Shown in pieces: positions 49,256 to 61,278 of a DNA stretch of 64,000 nucleotides. Every line of letters begins with the position of its first letter. Within the stretch, counting starts at the first letter, position 1. Below the pieces are notes generated by a model. It made no database searches. It was not told the origin of the DNA and saw nothing but the letters and a program-made list of their open reading frames with translations. The DNA comes from Cyanophora paradoxa (lineage: Eukaryota > Glaucocystophyceae > Cyanophorales > Cyanophoraceae), in the NCBI GenBank assembly GCA_004431415.1, contig QPMI01000022.1, forward strand, positions 310,001 through 374,000. Reading direction: 5' to 3'. Position numbers and translations under genes: made by a program.

Positions 49256-52200
49256 GTCAGCGGAAGGCGCCGGCGTTCCGCATCCGCTGGGCGCTCAGCA
49301 GGTTCGAGCGGAGGGTGTTCAGGCACGACGGGCCGTCCTCGATCGGCTGCGGGGCGGGGCAGGGCGGAGCGGGGCGGGGCGGGGCGGGGCGGGGCGGGCA
49401 GAGATCAGCTGAGGTCTCTTCGAGGGTCCCCAAGGCTCAGCTGAGGCTTAGAGAGGGGCGGGCGGCTTTAAGTTCGGCTTTAGGTTTAAGACTAGCTCTA
49501 AGCCAAGCCGAGCGAGCCGAGCCGAGCCGAGAAGGATGGGGGGGTACGCGAACCGGCGCGAAGTCGCCCTCGGCGAGGGCGTCGTCGAAGTCCTGGGGGA
49601 TGGGGCGGCCCCCGGGGGCCGTACCCCCCGTCGCCCGCGAGAAGACTGGCGGGAGGGCGGGTTAGGGCGAGGGAGAGTGTAGGGGGTACAGGCGGACCTT
49701 CGTGCCAGCGGGCGAGGATCTCGGGCCCGACGCACTCGTTGAACTCGGCCATCTTGCGCGACACGGCTGCGGCGAAAACTGATGAGCGGAGAGGGGAAGT
49801 TGGGAAAGGGAGTCGCGCGGAGCCGAACCGAAGAGGTCGACGGTGTCGATGAGGTCCAAAAGGTGCTCCCAGGAGTCGAAGAGCTGCACGTGGGGCCACA
49901 CCAGCCAGTCGCTGAACTGGAGCCAGTACGCCACGTCTGCGCGCGCGCGTACCCCCCCACTTAGCACTCTCTTCGCTCCATCTCAGCTTATTTCGTTCGC
50001 GCGCGCGCACCGTCGCACTGGTCGCTGTTGGGGCTAAAGGCGGTGTAGGGCTTCACCAGCACCTCGGGGTGCCCGTAGACGCGCTCCCACGTCCTAGGAG
50101 GACGTTAGGGGGGGGGGGAGAAGGGGGGGTAGGGATAAGGGGAGTACGGTGCACGCACAGGTCGTACTTGCGCTGCCACTCGAGGAGCAGCTTGTACGAG
50201 GGGAAGAAGAGCGGCACGTTCAGGCGGTAGTACTCGAACCTGTCGGGAGGGTACAGGGATTAAGGACCCGGGGGGGGGGGGTGAAGATAGGGTGGAAAGG
50301 GGGGGGGTACCAGGACATGACGGAGGTCTGGTACGGGATCTGGACCATGAGCCGGTGCGAGGCGAGGTCCTGGTAGGTGTACCCCGGGGGGCCGGGGTAC
50401 ATCTCCGACAGGAAGCGGAAGTCGTAGTCGCGCTTCCGGCGCTGCGACTCTCGGAAGACGGTCTGCGGGGGGTACCGGGTCAGACCGGATCGGCGGGGGG
50501 GCGGCGGAGGGGGTATGGAGCGCGCGCCTTGTCGAGCTCAACGATCAGGGGGTGCTTCCGGCGGTCGTTCCAGGGGGGCAGGCCCTGCCGCCGCCGCCGC
50601 CGTCAAGCAAGGCGAGCAAGCAAGAAGAGAGCGCCGCCGAGGCGGACCAGGTTGTCGCGGTAGGGCCCGATGAGGAGCTGGGGCCGCGTCGGCTTGTACG
50701 TGACCGAGCCGACGTACCCGCACCACGAGGGGATGTACTTGACCTGGGGTACGGGAAGGTAAGCCAATGAGGAGGAGGAGGGGGAGGAGGAGGGGGAGGA
50801 GTTGCTAAGACAAGCCGGCGAGCTCGAGCTCGTGCAGCTCGCACCGGGACGCCGGTGTGGTAGCGGATGTAGTTGACGTCGAAGAGGTTGTTCGCCGCGA
50901 TCGTGTTTCGCGGGTTCGCCGCGATCTGCGGGGCAGGAAAAGGCTGAGCAGAGGCGGCCCGGCGGGCGGAGCAGGAGCAGGAGCAGGAGCAGGAGAGGAG
51001 GGCAGGAGGCGGAGGGGAAGGGGCGGGGAGGAGGGTGGACTCCATCTAACAGCATTCGATAAGCAAGGAAGAGGGGGGAGGGCGTATCCGTCCCCCTCTC
51101 TTTCTATCCAAATCTAACTCCACAAGGAGGCGCATCCAGGTCGAAGGGCCTCGTGGCGGCGGTTGCGGAAGGAGGGCCTATATCTGTAGGGGCGACTCTT
51201 ACTATACTTATAGGCTTCTAGCAAAGAAGGCTTATAAGAAGGCCTATACAGTTCGAACTCCACAAGGAGGCGCAACATTCCGCAGCATTCAGCAAAGGGC
51301 CTCGAGGCGGTGGCGGAAAGAGAGGGTCTAGACGGGGGAAAGGAGGTCTATCTCCACAAGAAGGGGGTTCCACAAGGGTTCCATGGGAAGCGAGCGAGCG
51401 AGCGGGAAGGAAGGACCTAGTTCTAACCGAGTAGAAGGAAGAAGAAAAGAAGGCGCACGCGCTGGACGTTGTGGACCCACTCGGCCCAGCGGCGCGGGGA
51501 GCGCGCCGCCGAGAGGTACGGCTGCCGCCACTCCACCACGTCGTCGTTGCGCCCTGGGGGGAGGGAAGGGGAGGGAGGGACGACCGGGTCAGCGGGCGAG
51601 CGCCGCCCAACAGACCTCCTAGAGGGCTTGGAGGTCGCACCGAACTCGAGGCGGGTGGTTGCGTAGAGGACTATGGAGCGGTTGAAGGGGAGGAAGAGCT
51701 CGCAGTTCGCCAGCGGGTGCGAGCTGCGAAGGGGGGCGAAGGGGCGGGGGCGTCAGAGGCGGTCCGGAGGTCGGAGGTTCTAAGCATCTCATCTCATCTC
51801 TCTAAGGGGCGGGGCGAAGGGGCGGGGGCGTCGTCAGAGGCGGTCGCGATGACAGGACGGGCGGCGTGTCAGCCCCAACCAGAGGGGCGGCGGCGCGGCG
51901 TGGATTACAAGGAGGCTAGGCTCAAAACCGGTTGAACCCGGCTAGGCTCGAGGCGTCTCAACGCACCACATGAAGACGTCGGCCTGCTGCATCTCCGGGT
52001 CGTTCTTGTACGCCTCGAAGAACTCGCTGAGGGGGGGTTAGGAAGAGTGGGGATGGGTGGTGGAGGGGGGGGGGGGGGGGGGAGGGCGCGCCGGCGGGTG
52101 CGCTGGGGGCAGGGCTCCAGCCCGAAGCCCCGCCAGTCGTCGAAGGCCAGGACCTACGGGGGGCCGCGCGGGCTCAGGTGAGTTCGGACTCGGATTCGAG

Positions 52201-53622
52201 TTCAGGTGAGCGAGCGGGACACGGGACTTGCCTTCAGGTTGCGCTTGCAGACGTCGAAGAAGCCGCAGTTCCAGAACTCGATCTGGTGGGGCGCGGCGGG
52301 GCGTTTAGTTTGGTTTCGGTGTGAATCCTATGCGGCACCTAACAACATTTCGAAACCCCCTATCATCTAACGATAGATGCGGGGCGGGGGCGCGCCTGCG
52401 CGTTGAGCTTGATGCCGAGCTCCCGGAAGTGGTCCATGTTGCCGCCCACGGGCCCCGCGTGGAAGTCGTTGATCCAGACGGTGTACCCCCGCATCGAGTC
52501 GGCGAGGGGCGACGGGGCGCGCGATGACTTGGCGGCGGCGGCGGCGAGGGAGGGCGGCGCGGGGACGAGGGGCGCGGCCGCCCGCGAGGCGCCCTTCTTG
52601 GCCGGGGCGGAGGGGGCAGAGGAGGCGGGCGACGACGACGAAGCGGCCGCCCTGCAGGAAGACTCGCAGAAGGCGTTCTCGCAATCGCGCTCGGGCTCTG
52701 TAGGGCGGAAAGTCACGCGCGGGCGGGGCATGTCGGCGGGAGGGGCGGACCGGGCGGGAGGAGGGAGTCGTCGCGGTGGAAAGTGAAGACGAGATCGTCT
52801 GCGACGCCGAAGAAGCCGCCCGTGGAGCGCTCGTTGCGGTAGACGACCTTTAGCCACACGGCGACGTACGCGGCGCCGCTGAAGTTCCCGACGCGCACGC
52901 CGCGGAGCGAGTTGCGGCCGACGCCGGTGAGGCGCCCGCTCTGGATCGTGAAGGAGTCGCTCTCAAGGAGGACGGCGTCGCGCGGGTCGCCCGAGCGGGA
53001 GACAACGATGTCCCAGATCACCATCTGCTGCTCCTTCGGGTGCCGCGTCTGGCTCCCCGTCGGGCGGAACGAGCCCTCGATGGAGATCGCGCTGTAGCCC
53101 GGGACGGCGTGCAGGTAGTAGCCCTGGAGGTCCTTGAAATCGGAGCGCGTCGAGTCGCCCCAGCGGAACGCTGCGGCCGCCCCCGCGCGTGGGCGGGGCG
53201 CGCGAGGCGACGGAGCGCGCGGAGAACTCACCCTCGGGCGTGATCTGCGCCCTGTGCGTTCCGAAGATGAGGCCAACGTCGGTGCTGGTGCGGTCGGCGA
53301 CCTCGCTGACTGTCCAGTCGTGCGGCGTGTTGGCGCAGTACTGCTGCTTGGCAGTCACGAAGCTCCACAGCAGCGTCCCTCGCGCATCCCTCGACACGGT
53401 CCGCGCCTCGTTTCGCCGCAGGGAGCGGTCCGGCACGACGCCTGAGCGGAAAGCCTCCGCGCGCGTGATCGTGAACCGCCCGTTATGGGAAGGAAGGCCT
53501 TCGGAATCGAAGAAGGAGACGGAATCTGGGGCTGAGCGGAAGCGGCCGGTCGTGCTGAAGATGGAGCTGTAACTCCAAATCAGAAGGCACACGCCTGCGC
53601 CCGCGACCCGAATTAGCTCCAT
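49256..53622 (-). CDS. Glycosyltransferase-like type II membrane protein (uncharacterised family)
   Basis: Start MELIRVAGAGVCLLIWSYSS is a signal anchor with almost no cytosolic tail. A luminal beta-rich region follows (about residues 30-280): NGRFTITRAEAFRSGVVPD, YYLHAVPGYSAISIEGSF, VIWDIVVSRSGDPRDAVLLE, FSGAAYVAVWLKVVYRNERS. The C-terminal part in small exons reads GYTVWINDFHAGPVGGNMDH, KVLAFDDWRGFGLEP, SEFFEAYKNDPEMQQADVFM, PFNRSIVLYATTRLEFGR, NTIAANNLFDVNYIRYHTGV, KYIPSWCGYVGSVTYKPTRP, FLSEMYPGPPGYTYQDLASH, VQIPYQTSVMSWFEYYRLNV, PLFFPSYKLLLEW, and ends SAQRMRNAGAFR with stop at 49256-49258. From memory this resembles an uncharacterised eukaryotic family with a Rossmann/GT-B look (VWINDFH start, S/N..E.Y...PLFFPS near the donor site). 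I infer a Golgi or ER sugar transferase; no catalytic assignment is made. Confidence 0.5.
51120..51860. repeat. Intronic local duplications
   Basis: CCACAAGGAGGCGCA with a GGGCCTCG(T/A)GGCGG tail occurs at about 51121-51165 and 51252-51310. GGCGAAGGGGCGGGGGCGTC followed by AGAGGCGGTC occurs at about 51738 and 51815. They lie in introns of the minus-strand gene. Confidence 0.7.
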
Positions 53623-54150
53623 TCTTGCATAGGGTCACGCGTGCGGGTGACGGCGGCGCGGCCCGATGCGCGGCCCGCGGAATTGATCCACCACGCCAAG
53701 CGGGCGAGGCGCCGGGCACCCAGAACGCACCGAATGCATACCAACCCAGCCTGCGACGCGTCCACGGCGGGGCGGACGGCATCTTCGCGCCGCTTGCTCC
53801 ACCTGCTTCGCGCCGACTTTTTTTGCGGCGCAGAACGCGTACCCAGCCGAGCGACCGGCTTCTTTTGCAGCGAGCCCAGCGGCCGATCCAGCGCCTTTGG
53901 GAGTCGAAGCCTGACCGCCCCGAGGACGAAGGCGAGCTAGCCGAGCGACTTCGGAACGCACAGTGACCGTCGTCGTGTAGTCCAACAGCGACGCGGCCAT
54001 CCACTCGGCGAGGCCTGGAGGAGCAGAGGAGAACATTTCCCGGCCATCTGCCCCTCGGCCGCGCCCAGCGACAGCCGCAGCTAATCCAGGAGCTCCGAGC
54101 CCCGACCTCGGCCACCAGCTGCGAGCTCGCAGAGCGTAGCTAAGTGAAGG
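53623..54150. other. Divergent promoter region
   Basis: Lies between the start codons of the glycosyltransferase-like gene (-) and the next + gene. GC-rich with CGGCGCAGAACGC-type words and a T7 run at 53818. No core element is identified. Confidence 0.5.
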
Positions 54151-55104
54151 ATGGTGAGGGCAACAGACAGCCAGATAGTTCTCGCGCCCACAAACGAGTG
54201 GTTCGGCGTCCCGTCGTACAGCGCCGACTACAGGGCGCCGGGCGTCATCTACCGGAAAGAGCAGGCCCCGAACCGAGGGGGCGGGGCCGGCGGGGGCGCC
54301 TTCGACGGCCTGCAGGCGAACTACGAGCGCACGCGGGCCACCCACTACGTGACGAACACGCGGGCGGCCTTCGCGGACCGCTCGGCGCAGCGCGTGGTCT
54401 CCTCGTCCATCCCCCGGGACGCCCAGACCAAGAGCAGCGTCGTTCTGGGGCAGGCAAGCTGTCTTCTCTCTCATTCTCGTGGAGGAAGAGCTAGCCTGAC
54501 CCAGAGCCGCGCAGGACGACCTGGGGGGCGGGCTCTACCAGACCCACCACGCCTCGGTGTACAACCCCGTCTCGGAGCGGCACGCGCACCCCTACGACAG
54601 CCGCCCCGTGCAGAGGCCCGTGCAGCAGCACCCGCCCTACGACCTGGTGAGCGAGGGGGAGCCAGCCCTCGGGGGCGCTCTCGGATGTGCGTTCGCGCCT
54701 CACTGAGGGGAGGGCAGATCAACGGCGGCGAAGCGAAGCCGCGGCGGCTCAAGGAGGGGTACCAGCCTTCCCTGCCCGCCGGCCGCAAGGCCATCCGCCT
54801 GGTACGCTGAGAGAGCCGGGACCACAGCTCAGCTGAGCTGAGCTGAGCTGATCTGAAGCGGCCCCGCCCCACCCCGCAGGAGCCTGTCGAGGCGAAGGTC
54901 GGGCACCCCAGCTTCGGCATGACCTACAACAGCATCGACGGGCGCATGATGAAGAAGGTCCGCTCGCTGCTGCTGCTGCCCTCGACCACCGCCCGCGGCC
55001 GACTGCAGCTGCCCTCCGCGCAGCCGCCGCCCCCGCTGCCTTCCAAGGTCTTCACGGAGCGACCGCCCCTGAACTCCCTCGGCGCCCTCCGCCCGCCCCT
55101 GTGA
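54151..55104 (+). CDS. Small basic hypothetical protein
   Basis: Start MVRATDSQIVLAPTNEWFGV, closely following a likely 5' leader. Exon 1 runs to SSVVLGQ (about 54453) and appears to use a GC donor (gcaagc) with an acceptor at about 54513. Then DDLGGGLYQTHHASVYNPVS, RPVQRPVQQHPPYDL, NGGEAKPRRLKEGYQPSLPA, EPVEAKVGHPSFGMTYNSID and GRMMKK follow, with the tail ending ALRPPL-TGA at 55104. A 48-bp in-frame segment after MMKK (gtccgc...ctgcag) may be retained or spliced; both keep the frame. Tyr/Pro/His-rich repeats with GxxxYN turns recall structural flagellar-associated or microtubule inner proteins, but this is only an impression. I do not recognise the family. Confidence 0.55.
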
Positions 55105-55502
55105 TTCGTAATCGAACCCGACCCGCTCTCTCGCTTCCTCGGTCCCCTAGCTTTCCCCAACCCGCTCCTCTTTAGTCTTTCTCCCGCGCCCGGCGGTCCG
55201 CTGGCGCGCTCGAATTCGATTTCGATGTCGTTCTCTGGAATTATGCAAAGAAGACAGAAGACACATCATCATCAAAGCATCTCGAGCACACAGGAATACG
55301 GAATCCTGCTTGCGAAGTTCTGTCTTAAGCTGAGAAATTGAAGAGCGAAAAAGCAAAGCGGCGTGATTATGTCAACATTATCGATACTGTCGCTTGATAT
55401 CGATAATTTCGCTGTATCGCTGTACAGAGGTAAATATCACATGTCCTTGTTGAGCCGCGGCAGCAATTCTGCAGAACCAAGAGGTCAGCGACGCGCCGCA
55501 GC
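55105..55502. other. Tail-to-tail spacer
   Basis: No gene seen. AT-richer than the flanks, with TATCGATA-type words at about 55378-55415. 3' UTRs of both neighbours are expected. Confidence 0.5.
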
Positions 55503-56182
55503 CTAAGACTCTGAGAGACGCGGTACAGCGCTTGCGCACCACTTGCGGCCGGTGAGGATCCGTACGCTCACGAAACCGACAGCGACGACCGCGGCGGCCG
55601 CAGCGGCGGTGATAGAGATCGTGCGCTTCGATGCGGACTCTGCGGCGCGGACGTGAGCCGGGCGCCGACCGCGGGCGCAGCATTGCTGTCAATCATATGA
55701 GTCGGGTGCGGACCGGCAGTCTTCTCGGCGGCCTCGGCCTTCTCGGAAACAGCCTCCTTAGACTTGCTGAGGAGAGCAGAGGCGGATTCGAGGAGCGCGA
55801 CGGCCTCCTGCCGAATCTTCTCGGCGTAGCCGGCGGCCTTCTCGCCGTAGCCGGCGACAGCGGCGGGGACGTGAACGGAGGGCAAATGCGAAGGAATGGA
55901 CTTCGCAATCTCTTCCGCCTTCGCAATCGCAGGTCCGGCGTAGCTGCGGCCGCGGGGGGCGGTCACACGGGTCGCGGCGGTTGACCGGTGGGTCGCGGCG
56001 GTTGACGGGCGGGGGAGGCGTATGCACTTCAGAGAGACTAACCGCAGCTGCACGACTCTAGAAAAAATGCTCTGTGACCGGCTAGCGCACCTGGTCACGG
56101 TATCGACGACGATCTTCTTGACCTCCTCGGCCTTGGCCTTAAGAGGGGAAGCAGGTGCAGGTGCAGAGGCCTCGGCCGACAT
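55503..56182 (-). CDS. Ala-rich amphipathic protein with C-terminal membrane anchor
   Basis: Start MSAEASAPAPASPLKAKAEE. Exon 1 ends in VVDTVT before gtgcgc. Exon 2 (about 55945 down to 55670) reads SYAGPAIAKAEEIAKSIPSH, VHVPAAVAGYGEKAAGYAEK, IRQEAVALLESASALLSKSK and EAVSEKAEAAEK, an amphipathic 11-mer-like helical pattern as in LEA, apolipoprotein or lipid-droplet coat proteins. The last exon, using a CAGAG acceptor, reads SASKRTISITAAAAAAVVAV, GFVSVRILTGRKW, giving one hydrophobic anchor and a basic end; stop at 55503-55505. A different acceptor gives a Ser/Arg-rich end instead. I favour a tail-anchored membrane or lipid-droplet protein; the family is not recognised. Confidence 0.5.
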
Positions 56183-56348
56183 CGCTGCTGCTGCTCTTTA
56201 CTTGTGCTGCGTCTGCTGACGGAAACTTACTTCGAGGGGGAAGAACTGTGAAGAGGGTACAAACAACGATCGACCCTGCCTCTACCCCCAGGACGCAGCA
56301 TGCGAGCAGCTAGCTAGCAGAGTGCAACCGACTCGGCAGCTTGCAGAG

Positions 56349-59300
56349 ATGGCGGCCGAACCCGAGACTCCGGGCAGCCCTGACTCCGCCTCGAGCGCTG
56401 ACGCGCTGGGCGGCAAGATGAGGTCAGTTCGTGTTGCGGCTACCGGGCGTCTTGCCTCAGCGGCTATTTATGCTGATGCTTCATCGAGCAGCGAGCTTTC
56501 CGTCTTCGGGCACGTGTTCCGCTCCGTCTGCAATTCGCTCACTCGCATGGTCTACGGAGAAGCGTGGTCCGTCTTGTCTTAGCTAGATTTTGAAGCGCTC
56601 TTTAACACTCTCAAATCTGACGTTCCGCGCGTTCCCGCAGGCTTTATCGTGCGCGGAAGCTCTCGATCCATACGCGCCTTCGTGACCGCTCTGACCTGCC
56701 GCGTAGACCCCGCCCCAAACGGCCAGGGCGTATTAGATTGTTATGAGGTGAGCTCGCCGACGCCGCCACGTGCTCTATCTGCCCTCGATCTGCCGCTCAT
56801 CTCTCGCGCCCTTTCCGCTTCGCAGGGTAAGAAGCCCGCGGTTTCTTCTCCTAGCGCTCTCTCAGTCTCTTTGCAGCCTTCTACATCCAGGCGGCGTGCA
56901 TAAACCACGCTCAGTCGTTCCGCTACTTTCGCAATGTCTGCAAGGCGATGCGGTCCGAAGTTTCATTCATCGCCTCTTCCCGCGCGGTGCTTACATGTGT
57001 ACTTTCTTTTCTGCGGCGATGCACAGATTCAGAGAGGGGGAGGGGATGCCTGGTGCGCTGGCAGCTCAGTCGCGCCGCGCCGAAGAAGCGCGTTCGCCTA
57101 ACCGCCTTACCGATAGGGCGCATGATCAAATTCCGCACCCCGGAGTGGCTCGTGGACGTGTCTATGTACCCCAAGAAGGTCTTCCTGCGCAAGGAAGCGG
57201 CGGCGCAGGTTCGCGGGGCCTCGCCGCCCCCTTAGAGGACTCGCCGCTCTCCACGCCGACCGCGCCCCTTCCCGCAGGTTGGTTTCAAGGCGGCTTTCGG
57301 GTTGCCCCTCTTCTTTCAGAACGGTACCCCCTACGGCGTCCTCATGTTCTTCTCATTCGGGTACCCCCTTCTCCTCTCTTTCTTCCTCCCCACTTTCCTT
57401 TCCTTACGGCCACGCAGCCGCCACGAGATCGACCCCGTCGTCATCAACTACGCATTCGAGCACGCCACGGCGGCCTTCTCTCCCTTCGGGCTCGTCGTGG
57501 GCTCTACGGCGCCCCTCTTCAACCGCCTCTACGTCAACCCGCAGGACCTCACCGTCTTCGAGAAGCGGTACCCCCATTCCGCTTCTTCCCCCCGCCTCCT
57601 TTTTTGACCGCGGGTTTGGCAGGGAGGAGGACCGGACGGACGCCGAACTCGACTCGCTCTCGTCGAAGCTGAAGGATCTGTCCCTGTTCCGCCGCTTCGA
57701 ACACCACACACGAGTACGTTTTTCTTCGTACCCCCTTGTTCTCCCGCCTCGCTTTCTTGCCGACCGACCGCCCGCCCGCCCTGCGCTCCTCAGACCTTCT
57801 GCCGCGTTGCGCGGCTGCGCAAGTACCTCCCGTACGAAACAGGCGAGCGTGCTGTACCCGGGAAGCCCTTGCCTTACTTACGCGCGGGCGGCCGGGCAGT
57901 TTTCAAGGCGGGCGAGACGGGTACCACGTCGTACGTCATCGTCAAGGGCTCGGTACAAATACTGGAGCCCGAGAACCTCCAGGTGAAGCGAATGTTCTTC
58001 CCAGGGCGATCCCGGCCGCCCTCTGAGCGGCTCGAACCTCCCAGGACGGGTACGTGCTGCACTCGTCCGAGACGATCGGCGAGGCTGCGCTCCTGGCAAA
58101 CCAGGTCCAGAGGTGCGGACGGAGGCGCAACGCCGTACCCCGCTCCTTCCCCCGTCTGCCGGCGCCGAGCCGGCACGTCGTTCGCAGAGACGTGACAGCG
58201 ATTACGCTGGAGGAGACGTGGATGCTCGAGATCGGTGCGCGTTTCTCTGTCTCGTCTCATGCCGCCGCCCGCCTCACGCCCCTTAGACCTGAACAAAATC
58301 GCCCCCGCCGAGCGGCCCAACGGAGGCGCCGCCGTCACCTCGCCCTCGAAGCCCGGCGCCGGCGCCAAGGCAGAGGAGAACTCCGAGGTGAGCCGTACCC
58401 CCCCGCACGCCCGTACCCCTTTCAACCGGCCCCGCAGCCGACGTTCCTGTCGGACCCGGACGCCCTCCCGACTCCCGATACCCCCGGGCTCGCCCCGGGG
58501 TACCTCGAAGCCATGCTGAACGACATATTGAGTAACCCGAACCCGTCGCCCTCTCTACCCCCGGCCACACCCTCGAACCTTCCCCCCTCCGCCGGACCCT
58601 CCGTCTCTACCCCCAATCCCTTCGCCCTCTTCAACCAGGCCGTACCCGGCATGGAGCACGTGCTCTGGGACCCCTCCACACCCCTCAACAAGCCCCCGGA
58701 AAGCCCCGGCCCGGGGCGGCCCGCCCCGGACCGGAGCCTGGGCGGCCTGCAGCCCCCCGCCGCCGTAGATATGAGCCGCTTCCAGCCGCCGCCGGTGCCG
58801 GCGCCGATCACGCTCCAGACGCTCCAGCAGCTCCAGGCGCTGTCCCCGGACCAAGCCGCCTCGTCCGAAAGCGGCTCGGCTCGCTCCCCGGGGCTCTCCC
58901 CCCAGCACCCCTCGCCCCTCCCCGGCCCGCCCCTCGACCCCTTCCAGCTGGACGGCAACCCCACCGCCCCGTCCTCGGCCTTCCCCGGCCAGCCCCCCTT
59001 CCCCTTGTCCGCCCCTCCCGGCGCGCCCCTGCGGCCGGGCGCCATCCCGGTCCCCGGGGCCGTTCCTGTACCCGGGGCGCTCTCCCTTGGCCCCCCGATC
59101 CAGCCCAAGTCCCTCAAGAATCACCCCCGACCGGCCCCCGGCATCGTCTTCGCGCACGAGGGCCCAACGGGCGGGGCGACGAGCGCCCTGGCCGCGGCGG
59201 CCCTGGCGCACGGCATGCAGCCGGCGGGGCGGCGGCCGCGGCGGCCGCGGCGGTCACGGCGGCCGCCTTTACGGCGGACGACGACATGGACGACGCTGAC

Positions 59301-60594
59301 GGGGACGGGGACGAGGACGATGTCGACGTGGGCAACTCGCCCGGCGGCGCGGGCGGCGCGGGCGGCGCGGGCGGCCCCGCCTCGGCCTCCTCCTCGTCCG
59401 TGCAGCCGACGTTCACGCCGGGCGCCCCGGGGGGCAGCGAGAAGCGCGTCCGCCCCAAGAAGAAGTCGGCGGCGCACATCACGTACGAAGTCCTCGCCCA
59501 GCATTTCACTGTACCCATCAAGGAGGCGTCCGCCAAGCTCGGGTTTTCGACGACGACGCTCAAGAAGCTCTGCCGGAAGTTCGGGGTGAAGAAGTGGCCG
59601 TTCCGGCAGCTGGCGGTGTTGGATGACTTCGTCGTCTCGTGCATCTCTCGGGACCTCTGCTCCTCCGTCGCCGCCTCCTCGGCCGGGCCCGTCCCCGGCC
59701 TCGGCCTCGCCGGCGCATCCTCGGCCACGCTCGGCGCGGCGGCGGCGGCGGCCGCCGCCGCCGCGGCGCTCCGGCGGGTCCCTGGGCGCCGGGCGTGCCC
59801 GGGGCGCCCCCACGCTGGCCGACATCCAGGCGGCCGTGACGGCGGCGGCGGCGCAGGCGCTCCGCGCCGGCGAGGGCGGCGACGCCGCCGGGTCGTCCAC
59901 GAACGCGCCAACGCCAACCCGTCGCTGGCGGCGGCGGCGGCGGCGCAGGCGCAGGCGCAGCTGCTCGAGACGTTCCTGCGGGGCGTCACGAACGCGGCGG
60001 CCGAGGCGCGCCAGAACGCCGCCGTCGCCACCGCCGCCGCCGTCGCCGCGGCGACCTCCGCCCTCCCCGTGCCCGCCCCGGGCCCCTCCTCCTCCTCCTC
60101 CTCCTCCTCCTCCGCGCCTCCCTCGGCTGGCTTCTCCCCCGTCGGACTCGACCCGGCGTCCCTCCAGCGCATCCGGGCCTCGCTGAGCCCCGCCATCAGC
60201 GGCTCGGTCTCCGACGCCGACCTGCAGGCCTACGTCTCCCGCAGCCTCGCGTCGGGGCCCCTGGGGACCCCGGGCCACCTCCCCATGCCCCCCGGCCAGC
60301 TCCACGTACCCCTCAGCGGCATCAAGCGCAAGGTTCGCTACATCCCCCTACCCCCCATCTTTAGCCCCGTACCCGCCCCGCGCGAGCCTCGCGGCGCTCA
60401 CGTAGCCCCCTCAGAACTCGGAAGGGACGTTGCATGGGATCGGCGGCGGCCCGGGGGCACCAGCTTTCGGGGGCGGCCCCGGGCCGGAGCGCACGCAGAA
60501 CCTCCCCCCCGGTGTGCATCTGCAGGCGGAGGGGCAGCAGAAGGGGAGGGTGCTCGGCCCGGGCGCGTTCTTTAGGGGCACCGGCCCTAGCTAG
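56349..60594 (+). CDS. Cyclic-nucleotide-binding domain plus RWP-RK domain protein (one or two genes)
   Basis: Start MAAEPETPGSPDSASSADAL, exon 1 to 56422. The next exons are only partly resolved (FYIQAACINHAQSFRYFRNV, KFRTPEWLVDVSMYPKKVFL, GFKAAFGLPLFFQN, VVINYAFEHATAAFSPFGLV, YVNPQDLTVFEKR). A cNMP-binding fold follows at 57.6-58.2 kb: LKDLSLFRRFEHHTR, AVFKAGETGTTSYVIVKGSV, and the phosphate-binding cassette TIGEAALLANQVQRRDVTAI with the conserved Glu and Arg. DLNKIAPAERPN leads to a long Pro/Ser-rich linker. The RWP-RK domain (about 59467-59625) reads ITYEVLAQHFTVPIKEASAK, LGFSTTTLKKLCRKFGVKK, WPFRQLAVLDDF; the signature is KWPFRQ instead of RWPxRK. Ala-rich and Ser tracts follow, and the end is VLGPGAFFRGTGPS-TAG (60594). 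The linker and RWP-RK frames differ, so an intron, possibly ending at the GCATGCAG near 59220, or a gene boundary lies between. Confidence 0.7.
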
Positions 60595-61278
60595 CATCGA
60601 CGTCGTTGCGTGCTTGGGCAGTCCGAGCAGGCGATTTCCTCCTAGGCCTCTTTGTGATACCTCAGTTATCGATTTTCACTTCTCCCACGTGCACAGTCTT
60701 TTCAACAGCTCGGTAGGGGCGTACTGGTAGGCCGCGCAGCACTCGCATTCGCGATTTGCGATCGAATTCCGAATGACAGCAGCAGTTGCAGACAGCTCCG
60801 TGACAGATCGAAGCCGGCTGCTGCCTGCCGTAGTACAGGCTGTACAGCGGCCTGCCGAGCAGCGCTAGCTGCGCAGTGCGCATGCGCGAGCTCTCGAGTG
60901 CGCGCGCCCTTGTTCGGAGATGCGAAGCTTTAAGATAGCTCGAAATTTCAAGGAGGCCGGGGTACGGGGTACGGAGAACTCGCAAGTCTGCTAGCTAGTT
61001 GGCAAGGTCGCGAAGTGACTCGAGTAGCGGACAGCGCCGGACACCGGCTTTGGTCCGCCAGATCTCGATCGAGCGTGCACTTGGCCCTCTTTTGGAGCCG
61101 ATGATATGACAGTGCTCTAGGGAGTCTAGGCAAGCAGGATATCGAATCGTCCGGCTGAGGAACCGGCACCGACACGGCGAGGACTCGAGCGAGCGACGAA
61201 CGCATCGGGCGTCACAGCAGCGACCACCGGATGCCGCTCTCGCCCTCTTCTTGAGAACAACCAGGCTAGAAGAGCGCG
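60595..61278. other. Intergenic spacer
   Basis: No gene seen on either strand. Contains CTGTACAG and GCTAGCTAG palindromic words. Probably the promoter region for the downstream + gene. Confidence 0.5.

Noticed and set aside
59114-60305. Long open frames on the minus strand opposite the RWP-RK exon
   Set aside because: These are antisense to Ala/Gly/Ser codon repeats; the + strand carries the recognisable RWP-RK domain and splice structure.
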